From: Candidatus Firestoneibacteriota bacterium
Lineage (GTDB): Bacteria > Oederibacteriota > JAAXVQ01
Direction: 5' to 3'
DNA: 22,523 nucleotides
Assembly (NCBI GenBank): GCA_013335425.1
Contig: JAAXVQ010000002.1
Span: 1 to 22,523 of the forward strand
Shown here piece after piece: positions 13,841-21,586 of this stretch; position 1 is the first letter of the stretch, and every line of letters starts with the position of its first letter. The translations under genes and the position numbers were made by a program. Under the pieces are notes generated by a model. The model saw only the letters and a program-made list of their open reading frames with translations, was not told where the DNA came from and searched no databases.

Positions 13841-15313
13841 ATGGCATGGTTGCGTTGGGTGTGCTTGATCTTGGCCGTCGCGGGCCTGCTGGGCTGTTCT
13901 TCGCTCGCGCCCATGAGCGCGCGCCCGCAGTCCGACACCCAAAAGGTGGCTGAACTTCCCCTGGTCAATTGCGTTCCCCCCATGGATGATCCGGATTATT
14001 GGATCATCAAATATCCCCGCCCGGATAAAATTTTTCTCAGTCCCCGGCAGATTCAACGCTTGAACCAAACCAGCGTGGAACACGGGTTGGTCAACGACGT
14101 TTTTTCCGAGAAATTGTGGAACGATCAACCCAAGTACGCCGAGCGCCAGGAGGAAGAAAACAATGCCGTGAACCCGGGCTTATCCTCGAACCAGTCTATG
14201 CCGGGAACCATGACGGCCGCCAGGCTGCAGGCTTATCTGCGCGAGGAAACCGATCGGATTAAAATGGTGCCGCGCTGGGACGCCCAAGGCAAGCCGGTGG
14301 GGGAGGCGTATTATCGCCGGTTGGACGAGAATTTAAATTTGGCCGGCATCACGTCTCAAAACCCGATCCGTTACGGACTCATGCGGCGGCGCAGCGATTT
14401 TCGGTATTACCCCACGCACGACATTCTTAAACTCAAACCCTCCCCCTGGGAATTCGATGTGCTGCAAGTCTCGGCAGTGCAGGCCTACCAACCGGTGGCG
14501 ATTTTGCACGCCAGCCGCGACGGCCGCTGGATGTTCGGCGTGGCCCCGGCCTGCCGGGGATGGGTTCCGAGCCGGGACGTGGCTTTGGCCGGCCGGCCCG
14601 AGGAATTGCGGCCGTTTACGCAACCGCGGGAGCGTTTGGTGGTGGTGGGACATTACGCCACGGTGGCGGCGCAACCCGGGGATACGCTGTCGGCCGAGCG
14701 CTTCTATATGGGGACCGTTTGTCCCCTGATTGCCCGCGATGCCCGGTATTACCAAATAGCTCTGCCGGAAGTCGAGGGCAACAGCCGTTTGGCGCAACGC
14801 GTGGGCTACATTTTACGTGAAGATGCGGTCCACGAAGGGTTTTTGCCCTGTACGCCGCGAACCATCTGCGACCAGGCGTTTAAGCTCCTGCACACGCCTT
14901 ATTCCTGGGGCGGGGCCGGAGAGTACCGGGATTGCTCCCAACTGGTCATGGATGTTTTTGCCACCGTGGGCTTAGCCCTGCCCCGCAATTCAGGTGGGCA
15001 GGGGCAGGTGGGCAACGGGATCGTGCGTCTAAATCACAAACACAAGGCGGCCCGCCGTTTGGCGGAACTGGGGCGTTTGGACCACCCGGCTCTGTTGCAG
15101 TTTCCCGGACATGTCATGCTTTTTATTGGCCGGGAAGGCAACCGCGCCTATGCCATCCATGATATATGGTCCTTCCGGCAACCGGAATCATCCTCCCACG
15201 ACCGCAAAATCATCATCGGTCAAGTCGTGGTTTCTGATCTGTCTTTGGGTGAAGACAGCACCCGCGGATCCCTCTTGGAGCGCATCACGGTCATCAATCG
15301 CCTACAACCCTAA
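13841..15313 (+). CDS. Lipoprotein with SH3 domains and NlpC/P60 peptidoglycan hydrolase
   Basis: 490 residues. The N-terminus is a lipoprotein signal with lipobox LLGC at Cys19, so it is anchored to a membrane. The middle (about 180-340) looks like SH3-type wall-binding modules, for example HASRDGRWMFGVAPACRGWV followed by PSRDV. The C-terminal NlpC/P60 domain (about 340-480) has catalytic Cys365 (YRDCSQLVMDVF), His424 (PGHVMLFIG) and His440 (AIHDIW). Such enzymes cleave gamma-D-glutamyl-diamino acid bonds in peptidoglycan. The architecture fits the N_NLPC_P60/SH3_6/SH3_7 group. Catalytic residues are intact. It is 94 bases after the PilZ gene with its own promoter, so it may be separate from the flagellar operon. 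The start has a modest ribosome site (GAGG at about 13828). Confidence 0.88.
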   Translation: MAWLRWVCLILAVAGLLGCSSLAPMSARPQSDTQKVAELPLVNCVPPMDDPDYWIIKYPRPDKIFLSPRQIQRLNQTSVEHGLVNDVFSEKLWNDQPKYAERQEEENNAVNPGLSSNQSMPGTMTAARLQAYLREETDRIKMVPRWDAQGKPVGEAYYRRLDENLNLAGITSQNPIRYGLMRRRSDFRYYPTHDILKLKPSPWEFDVLQVSAVQAYQPVAILHASRDGRWMFGVAPACRGWVPSRDVALAGRPEELRPFTQPRERLVVVGHYATVAAQPGDTLSAERFYMGTVCPLIARDARYYQIALPEVEGNSRLAQRVGYILREDAVHEGFLPCTPRTICDQAFKLLHTPYSWGGAGEYRDCSQLVMDVFATVGLALPRNSGGQGQVGNGIVRLNHKHKAARRLAELGRLDHPALLQFPGHVMLFIGREGNRAYAIHDIWSFRQPESSSHDRKIIIGQVVVSDLSLGEDSTRGSLLERITVINRLQP

Positions 15314-15373
15314 CTTCCTGAAGAACCAATCTTTTATTCGAGGGTCTAACCACGCGTTGTTGATTTTTGCCTA

Positions 15374-15401
15374 TTGACAAGCCCCGGCAATTACCCATAA
15401 T
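15374..15401 (+). promoter_or_regulatory. Sigma-70-like promoter for the moxR-bat operon
   Basis: TTGACA (15374-15379), 16 bases, CATAAT (15396-15401). The -35 is perfect and the -10 matches five of six. It leaves a leader of about 80 bases before moxR. A short dyad CCCAT-A-ATGGG (15394-15404) overlaps the -10 and could be an operator. The strength of both boxes makes this the best sigma-70 promoter in the window. Confidence 0.72.
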
Positions 15402-15438
15402 GGGGTGATTTTTCGGCTTGGTTAAAGATCAAGTATAA

Positions 15439-15451
15439 GGGTGTTGCACCC
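15439..15451 (+). promoter_or_regulatory. Short hairpin in the moxR leader
   Basis: GGGTG-TTG-CACCC (15439-15451), a 5-bp G/C-rich stem with a three-base loop in the predicted 5' leader, 35 bases before the moxR start. It has no T-run after it, so it is not a terminator. It may be an operator dyad or an RNA element; function unknown. Confidence 0.3.
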
Positions 15452-15486
15452 CAAACCATAACAAGCGCGCACTTACGGGAGGAAGC

Positions 15487-16476
15487 ATGGACAAGGATAT
15501 TCGCGTATTGAACGACAAGGTAAAAAAAGAAAGTGTCTTCGTGGAAGAATTACGCCATGAAATCGCCAAGGTGATCGTGGGGCAGAGATATTTGGTGGAC
15601 GGTCTGCTCATCGGACTTCTGGCCGACGGGCATGTCCTTTTGGAAGGCGTGCCGGGTCTGGCCAAAACCCTGACCGTGAAAACTCTCTCCGATTGCCTGG
15701 AAGCTTCCTTTCAACGGATCCAATTTACCCCGGATCTCCTGCCCGCGGACTTGATCGGGACCATGATCTATCAGCCCAAAGGCGACGGGTTCGCGATTAA
15801 AAAAGGGCCCATCTTCGCCAATCTCATCCTGGCCGACGAAATCAACCGCGCTCCCGCCAAAGTGCAAAGTGCCTTGTTGGAAGCCATGCAGGAGAGGCAG
15901 GTAACCATCGGTGAACATACCTATCCTTTGGAAGCGCCCTTTCTGGTTTTAGCCACGCAGAACCCCATTGAACAACAGGGCACCTATCCTCTGCCCGAAG
16001 CGCAGGTGGACCGTTTTTTGCTTAAGCTTAAAGTGGGCTATCCGACACGGGAAGAGGAGAAGGAAATTTTGATACGCATGACGGGCACGGAAACTCCCCA
16101 TGCCAACCGGATCGTGTCGGTCAAGGATATCCTCCGCGCCCGCAAGCTGGTCGAACAGATCTATGTGGATGAAAAAATGCAAAAATACATCATCGATCTG
16201 GTCTTCGCTACCCGCGAACCAGAGGCCAGCGGGCTGAAGGATTTGAAGGGTCTGATCGCCTACGGGGCTTCCCCCCGCGCCACCATCAGCCTAACCCGAG
16301 CTGCCAAGGCGTACGCTTTCCTGAACGGTCGGGGCTTTATCACCCCGGAAGACGTCAAGACCGTCGGTTTGGATGTTTTGCGGCACCGCGTCCTGATCAC
16401 CTATGAAGCCGAAGCCGAGCAGATGAATTCCGAGATGATCGTTAAAGCGGTGTTTGACGGGGTTGAGGTTCCCTAG
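15487..16476 (+). CDS. moxR: MoxR-family AAA+ ATPase
   Basis: 329 residues. An AAA+ ATPase with Walker A GVPGLAKT (54-61), Walker B LILADEIN (Asp117-Glu118), a sensor 1 region LATQNPIEQQGTYPLPEAQ and the MoxR-type lid (about 200-329) with YGASPRATISLTRAAKAYA. MoxR ATPases act as chaperone-like partners of von Willebrand A proteins and are encoded next to DUF58 and Bat proteins. GGGAGGA at 15477-15483 lies only three bases before ATG 15487, a short spacing. The stop lies three bases before the DUF58 start. It is the first gene after the strong promoter, so leads the operon. Confidence 0.95.
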   Translation: MDKDIRVLNDKVKKESVFVEELRHEIAKVIVGQRYLVDGLLIGLLADGHVLLEGVPGLAKTLTVKTLSDCLEASFQRIQFTPDLLPADLIGTMIYQPKGDGFAIKKGPIFANLILADEINRAPAKVQSALLEAMQERQVTIGEHTYPLEAPFLVLATQNPIEQQGTYPLPEAQVDRFLLKLKVGYPTREEEKEILIRMTGTETPHANRIVSVKDILRARKLVEQIYVDEKMQKYIIDLVFATREPEASGLKDLKGLIAYGASPRATISLTRAAKAYAFLNGRGFITPEDVKTVGLDVLRHRVLITYEAEAEQMNSEMIVKAVFDGVEVP

Positions 16477-16479
16477 CCC

Positions 16480-17358
16480 ATGCTCCCCAAGGAAGTCATA
16501 GCCAAAATCCGGCGCCTGGAAATTAAAACCGGGCGTATTGTCAATGAATTGTTCGGCGGACAATACGAGAGCGTGTTTAAGGGCCGGGGCATGGAATTTG
16601 ACGAGGTCCGGGAATACCAACCTGGGGACGATATTCGTTCTATTGACTGGAATGTTACGGCCCGCATGGGACACCCGTATATCAAGAAATTTGTGGAAGA
16701 ACGCGAGTTGAATATCATGCTTTTGGTGGATGCCTCCAATTCCCAAAAATTTGGAACGCAGAAGCAGACCAAGATGGAAATGGCTGCTGAATTATCCGGG
16801 GTATTGGCGTATACGGCCATTAAAAATAATGACCGGGTCGGTGCGTTACTATTTACCGACAAAGTGGAAAAATTTATTCCGCCTGCCAAAGGCAGCACGC
16901 ATTTATCCCGAATTCTCAGAGATGTTCTTTATGCCCACCCGGAAAGCAAAGGCACGGATTTAAATCCCCCCTTGGAATTCATCAATGACGTACTTAAACG
17001 GAAGTGCATTGTTTTCCTAATTTCAGATTTCCATGCCCAAGGTTATGACCGGGCTTTGGCAATTACCAATCGCAGGCATGATGTCATTGCTTTTGAAATT
17101 ATCGACCAAGGGGAACAAAAATTACCGCCCGTGGGCTTTATTGCCATGGAAGACCTGGAATCCAATAAAAGCCGATTGGTTTGGGCAGGATCAAAAAATG
17201 TTCGCGAAGCCTTTCGTTTGGGGTATGAAAATTCGCGAGTCCAGAAAAGAAGTTTCTTTAGGCGCTTGGGTGTTGATCATATTGAACTATATACGGATAA
17301 ATCCTATGTTGAACCGTTGCTCAATTTCTTTAGGATGAGGGCACGTCGGTTCAGATGA
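16480..17358 (+). CDS. DUF58 domain protein (VWA-like), MoxR partner
   Basis: 292 residues. The DUF58 signature FDEVREYQPGDDIRSIDWNV occurs at about 42-61. A VWA-like fold follows with the metal site motif DASNS (about 86-90) in LLVDASNSQKFG. No membrane segment is obvious in the main part, so it is probably cytoplasmic or peripheral. DUF58 proteins nearly always follow moxR and are thought to pass its effect to the Bat complex. It starts three bases after the moxR stop; the ribosome site is weak (GAGG at about 16464). It is followed by a 198-base gap with a palindromic element. G+C begins to fall in this gene. Confidence 0.92.
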   Translation: MLPKEVIAKIRRLEIKTGRIVNELFGGQYESVFKGRGMEFDEVREYQPGDDIRSIDWNVTARMGHPYIKKFVEERELNIMLLVDASNSQKFGTQKQTKMEMAAELSGVLAYTAIKNNDRVGALLFTDKVEKFIPPAKGSTHLSRILRDVLYAHPESKGTDLNPPLEFINDVLKRKCIVFLISDFHAQGYDRALAITNRRHDVIAFEIIDQGEQKLPPVGFIAMEDLESNKSRLVWAGSKNVREAFRLGYENSRVQKRSFFRRLGVDHIELYTDKSYVEPLLNFFRMRARRFR

Positions 17359-17408
17359 AAAAGTGATTTCAACGATAACCAGCAGAGCAAAAAGACCGAG
17401 GCTGATCA

Positions 17409-17520
17409 GCACTTGAGGTCCAGGTGTGCAAGGCGCTCGCCTCGGAGAGACTCGCTCGAATCGGAAATCCTTTTGCTGATAAGGATTTCCTCAACGCTTG
17501 CTCGCCTGGACCTCAAGTGC
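17409..17520. repeat. 112-base palindromic element with nested hairpin
   Basis: Perfect 16-bp terminal inverted repeats (GCACTTGAGGTCCAGG at 17409-17424; its reverse complement at 17505-17520) are extended by GCAAG/CTTGC (17428-17432 with 17497-17501). Inside lies a second, 10-bp perfect inverted repeat, GGAAATCCTT/AAGGATTTCC (17463-17472 with 17481-17490), and direct CTCGC repeats at 17436, 17451 and 17501. It contains no gene. It may be a small non-autonomous element or extragenic palindromic repeat; as RNA it would form a long stem. A transcription terminator is less likely as the T-run (17534-17538) is 14 bases after the stem. Copies elsewhere cannot be seen from this window. Confidence 0.72.
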
Positions 17521-17556
17521 CGACAGGCAGAAGATTTTTCATAACCTGAGAAGCGC

Positions 17557-18675
17557 ATGGAAAAAAGGATTAAAATGATTAAATTCAACTTGGCCCAGGC
17601 TACCCGGCTGATGTTGGCTTTGGCGCTTGCAGGTTTCGTGGCTGCGCCGGCCTTTGCAGTGGTCATCGAAACCGGAGCCCAACAATCCGTTACATCAACA
17701 GCTCAAATTTCGGCCTCTCAGGCAGGTCCGTCGCCCCTTTTTATTTCCTTGATGCTGAGGAAACTGAAATGTAAAACTGGGGAAAATTTGGATATCTCTG
17801 TGTCCTGGGAATGGAAAGATGGAGTTAAAATTTCCAGGCCAATGTACCCGCAACCTTGGGGCGATTGGGTATTGATTTCCAGCCAGGAAGGGAAAGCGAT
17901 CCAAAAAGAAAAAGGTTCATGGCAGAGAATAGACAAATTGAAGATTATGACTTTCATGGATGGAAAAGTAGAGATCCCCGCCTTGGCTGCCAATTTTCAA
18001 GTTCCCGGACAACCTCCAGTGGAATACCGCTCCGCAGTGGTAACCATTGAAGTGGAACCCAAAGTTAATAAAAAGGGTGAATTGGAAGCAAATTTACGGG
18101 ATATCAAGAACCCTATTTGGATGGTTTCTTTTTGGCAGATTTTATTGGCACTGTTGGTAGCTGCCGTCTTGCTTGTTGGTATCGCTTGGTATTCAAAAAA
18201 AGTCGGACTATTAGGTGGGGCTAAAAAGCTCGAGCCGATTCGTCCGCCCGAGGATGTGGCCAGGGAAAGATTAAAATCACTCAAAGAATCGGATTTGTTG
18301 ACTCAGGGAAATTTTAAAGCTTATTATATTGAACTGACCGATATTCTTCGCCATTATTTGGAAGGCAGATATTCCATTTCCGCCCCGGATAGGACCACGG
18401 CTGAATTGATGAAGGAATTAAAGAGGATACTGGAACGCAAAGATATCCTTACCCTGCGGGATTTGCTTGAAAGAAGCGATATGATTAAATTTGCCAAGGG
18501 CTCACCGGATTCCAAGGAAATAGAAATAGATTGGAATGTGGTCAAGGAATTTGTAGAACAAACCACAATGGTTTATCAAAATTCCCTTAATACTGAAATA
18601 AAGTCAAATTTGGAAAACAATCATGATTTGAGTAAAAACGGAAATAATATTACCACTCCAGGGAGCAAATTATGA
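17557..18675 (+). CDS. DUF4381-like / BatD-related membrane protein of the Bat operon
   Basis: 372 residues from 17557; ATG 17575 with AAAGGA at 17564-17569 is an equally good or better start and gives a clean signal peptide (ending APAFA). After it comes a periplasmic beta-rich domain, one membrane helix (about 190-208, WQILLALLVAAVLLVGIAWY) and a cytoplasmic helical domain (about 225-345) with the family-like LTDILRHYLEGRYSISAPDR then TTAELMKEL. This matches the protein usually found between DUF58 and BatA, often called DUF4381 or BatD-like. Function is unknown beyond cell envelope roles. Low G+C (19 of 60 bases in 18301-18360). Its stop overlaps the batA start (ATGA, 18672-18675). Confidence 0.78.
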   Translation: MEKRIKMIKFNLAQATRLMLALALAGFVAAPAFAVVIETGAQQSVTSTAQISASQAGPSPLFISLMLRKLKCKTGENLDISVSWEWKDGVKISRPMYPQPWGDWVLISSQEGKAIQKEKGSWQRIDKLKIMTFMDGKVEIPALAANFQVPGQPPVEYRSAVVTIEVEPKVNKKGELEANLRDIKNPIWMVSFWQILLALLVAAVLLVGIAWYSKKVGLLGGAKKLEPIRPPEDVARERLKSLKESDLLTQGNFKAYYIELTDILRHYLEGRYSISAPDRTTAELMKELKRILERKDILTLRDLLERSDMIKFAKGSPDSKEIEIDWNVVKEFVEQTTMVYQNSLNTEIKSNLENNHDLSKNGNNITTPGSKL

Positions 18676-19664
18676 GATTTGCCAATCCTTGGTGGTTTTT
18701 AATTTTAATCTTGGTGGCAGGCTTGGGTTGGCTATTATGGAAAAAAGCAGGTAAACCTGATGGCATCCGATTTTCTGATCTAAGTTTGGTGGAAAAATCA
18801 ATTCCGAAGCGGCTAATTGGGCCGGACGAAATTCTCGGCATTATCAATTTATTGGGGCTGATATTTTGCATTATTGCCTTGGCCAGACCTCAGACCGGAC
18901 TAAAGACCGAACAGATATCAGGACAAGGTGTTGATATCATTTTATGCATGGATACTTCCGGATCCATGAGATCCATTGATTTTAAACCACAAAATCGTCT
19001 CGGTGCAGCCAAGGAAGTAGCTAAAAAATTTGTGGAAAGCCGAAGCAAGGATAGAATGGGGTTGGTGGTTTTTGGCGGCGTGGCAGAAACCATATGCCCC
19101 TTGACTATAGATAAAAGGGCTATGTTGGATTCCTTGGAGGGAACCAGCATTGACATGACCGGTGTGGATATGACGGCCATAGGCATGGGTGTTGCCACGT
19201 CGGCAGATAGGCTTCGAACCTCTCAGGCGAAAAGCAAAGTGATCGTGCTATTAACAGACGGAAGAAATAATACCGGTTCTGTGGATCCAATTACTGCTGC
19301 CAAGGCTGCGGGTGCTTTGGGAATAAAAATTTATGCCATTGGGGCCGGTTCGCCCGAAGGCGGTATCATGCCGGTCCAAGACCCGCTCTATGGCATGAGG
19401 TATGTTCGTTTACCGGGAAATGATCTGGATGAAGACACGCTGCGCACTGTGGCGACTGTCAGCAACGGTGTCTATTTCCGGGCTAAAGATGGCAAAGGGT
19501 TGGAAGATATTTTTCGCAAGATTAATGACCTGGAGAAGAGCGAATATAAAATTTCGGAATTTACGCACTATCGGGATTTATATCCGGGTTGGTTGGGGCT
19601 GGGATTGGCGCTGTTATTTTTAGGGGCCATGCTTAACGAAACCGTCTTAAGGCGGATTCCGTAA
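18672..19664 (+). CDS. batA: BatA, von Willebrand A membrane protein
   Basis: 330 residues. Two N-terminal membrane helices (about 7-23 and 54-71), a VWA domain (about 88-290) with an intact metal-ion site Asp94-x-Ser96-x-Ser98 (MDTSGSMRS) and LLTDGRNN, then a C-terminal helix (about 305-322). Orientation puts the VWA domain in the periplasm or cytoplasm; the helices do not decide. BatA and BatB form the core of the Bat complex, first named for aerotolerance in Bacteroides. GGGAG at 18661-18665 supports ATG 18672, which overlaps the upstream stop. Low G+C like its upstream neighbour. Confidence 0.9.
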   Translation: MRFANPWWFLILILVAGLGWLLWKKAGKPDGIRFSDLSLVEKSIPKRLIGPDEILGIINLLGLIFCIIALARPQTGLKTEQISGQGVDIILCMDTSGSMRSIDFKPQNRLGAAKEVAKKFVESRSKDRMGLVVFGGVAETICPLTIDKRAMLDSLEGTSIDMTGVDMTAIGMGVATSADRLRTSQAKSKVIVLLTDGRNNTGSVDPITAAKAAGALGIKIYAIGAGSPEGGIMPVQDPLYGMRYVRLPGNDLDEDTLRTVATVSNGVYFRAKDGKGLEDIFRKINDLEKSEYKISEFTHYRDLYPGWLGLGLALLFLGAMLNETVLRRIP

Positions 19665-19693
19665 ACCTTTAAACGGAAGTTGGGGAGCGGGTT

Positions 19694-21493
19694 ATGGAGT
19701 TTTCACAACCTGGGTTTTTTTATGCGGCCTTGAGTTTGTTGGTGATCTTCCCTCTGGCCGGGGTGGTGATTTTTTGGAGAAGAAAATCCGATTATCGGGC
19801 TTTTGGATTTTTAGAAGCTTTCCAAAATTTGACGGCGCATTTGTCTCCCCTCCGGCGACTGCTAAAAACCATCCTGTTGATGTCGGGACTTTTTTTCCTC
19901 ACCCTGGCTTTGGCCGGTCCGCAATGGGGGAGTAAAATGGTGGAGGTTCGCCGTCAAGGTGTTGACGTCCTAATCGCACTCGATGTGTCGCGTTCCATGT
20001 TGGCCGAAGATATCAAGCCCAATCGTTTGCAGCGGGCGCAACAAGAACTGACGGCTTTAATCGACCAGCTCAAGGGAGACCGGGTGGGGGTCCTGGCTTT
20101 TGCCGGAAACGCCCAGATGGCCTGTCCGTTGACCTCGGATTTTGAAGCGGCCAAAATGTTCTTAGGTTACCTTACGCCGGATAGTATAACTGTGCCTGGG
20201 ACTTCCTTGGGCGAAGCGATCCGTTTGGCCATCACCATGTTTCCCAAAGGGGATGAAGGTTCGCGCGTCCTAGTGCTTTTAACCGACGGCGAAGATCATC
20301 ACTCCCAGCCCGTGGAAGCCGCCGAAGCGGCCAAAGCCGCCGGGATCCGTATTGTCAGCATAGGCCTGGGAACGCCCGGGGGAGAACCGATTCCGATCCG
20401 CGACAATTCCAACAATGTCACGGGGTATGTGAAGGATGCCCACGGGAAATCCGTGGTTTCGCGCTTGGATGAAGGGCTTTTAAAACAAATAACGCAAATT
20501 ACCGGCGGGGCTTTCTGGCCGTCGGCCACGGGAAGCTTGGAGGCCGCGCGTTTGTCGGAAGTGATTGGTCAAATGCAAAAGCGGGATATCTCGGCCGGTC
20601 AATACGGCGCCTCCGAAGACCGGTTTCAATATGCGCTCTTGCCCGGCTTGTTGTGTCTGCTGGCTGCGTTCTGGCTTCCGCAGAGAAGACGGTCCTGGTT
20701 GCTGATGGTGCCGTTGCTGTTGGGGTTGAACCTGACCCCCGCGCGGGCCGACGTGGGCAGCGATATTAATCAAGGCAATCGCAATTATACCAATCGGCGT
20801 TATGAAACGGCGCTGCAAAAATACCAAGATGCCCAAATTAAGGCGCCGGACTCGGCTGTCGTTCAACATAACCTCGGCAATGCCTTGCACAAGCTGAATA
20901 AATTTGAAGAAGCGGATGCCGCCTATCGGCAAGTCCTTAAAACCAAGAAGCCGCAGTTGGCGTCCCAAGCTTGGTACAATTTGGGCAATAATTTTTTACA
21001 GCAAAGAAAATTTTCCGAGGCCATTGAACCTTACCGACGTGCGCTGAAGATAAATCCCAAGGATGAGGATGCCCTAAACAATCTGGCGCTTGTCCTGCGG
21101 TTCTTGAAAAAACCCCCGGCCGATACCCGGCCAAAACAGGATCAGAAGCCTTCGGAACAAAAGCCCGGTCAAGGTCAAAACGGCCAAGGCCAGTCCCAGA
21201 ATGAAAAACAAAATTCGCAGGGGCAAAAGCCGGGAACGGGCCAAACTCAAAAACCCTCAGGACCGGATGACAAAGGGGAGCAAAAGTCCGATAAAAAAGC
21301 GGATGGCGATTCCCCGGACGCGCAGGGTGTCAACCCGGCGAAAGCGCCCAAGCCCGGGGAAATGAGCCCTGAAGATGCGGTTAATCTCCTCAATGCCGTG
21401 CGGGATTCTGAAAAAGAGGCGCAACAAAAGCGCCTAAGCGGGGCTATGGATAAAGGTAAAAAAGGCAGGGAAAATGTGCCGGAAGACTGGTAA
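19694..21493 (+). CDS. BatB-BatC fusion: VWA domain plus TPR repeats
   Basis: 599 residues. The first part is BatB: membrane helices at about 8-28 and 56-74, VWA domain (about 88-290) with Asp97-x-Ser99-x-Ser101 (LDVSRSMLAED) and LLTDGEDHHS, and a helix at about 314-328. A second hydrophobic stretch with a signal-like end (about 334-352, ending PARA) follows, and then about three TPR repeats (about 357-470, for example AWYNLGNNFLQQRKFSEAIE). A Gln/Lys/Pro-rich disordered tail and the typical BatC ending (VPEDW) close the protein. So BatB and BatC seem to be one polypeptide. GGGGAG at 19682-19687 supports the start. No stop or frameshift separates the halves. Confidence 0.9.
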   Translation: MEFSQPGFFYAALSLLVIFPLAGVVIFWRRKSDYRAFGFLEAFQNLTAHLSPLRRLLKTILLMSGLFFLTLALAGPQWGSKMVEVRRQGVDVLIALDVSRSMLAEDIKPNRLQRAQQELTALIDQLKGDRVGVLAFAGNAQMACPLTSDFEAAKMFLGYLTPDSITVPGTSLGEAIRLAITMFPKGDEGSRVLVLLTDGEDHHSQPVEAAEAAKAAGIRIVSIGLGTPGGEPIPIRDNSNNVTGYVKDAHGKSVVSRLDEGLLKQITQITGGAFWPSATGSLEAARLSEVIGQMQKRDISAGQYGASEDRFQYALLPGLLCLLAAFWLPQRRRSWLLMVPLLLGLNLTPARADVGSDINQGNRNYTNRRYETALQKYQDAQIKAPDSAVVQHNLGNALHKLNKFEEADAAYRQVLKTKKPQLASQAWYNLGNNFLQQRKFSEAIEPYRRALKINPKDEDALNNLALVLRFLKKPPADTRPKQDQKPSEQKPGQGQNGQGQSQNEKQNSQGQKPGTGQTQKPSGPDDKGEQKSDKKADGDSPDAQGVNPAKAPKPGEMSPEDAVNLLNAVRDSEKEAQQKRLSGAMDKGKKGRENVPEDW

Positions 21494-21586
21494 AAAATAA
21501 GGGAAATCAGTATACTACAGTTGTTTAAAGGATAGAAAACCGGTCAATATTCCTGTGAAAACACCAGGTGACGAGGAAAAGAAACC

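Noticed and set aside
17505..17540. Intrinsic terminator after DUF58
   Set aside because: The T-run is about 14 bases beyond the stem and the stem is very long with a nested hairpin; it fits a repeat element better.
21494..21586. Promoter before batD
   Set aside because: Only weak matches such as TTGTTT and AATATT; read-through from the upstream gene is more likely.
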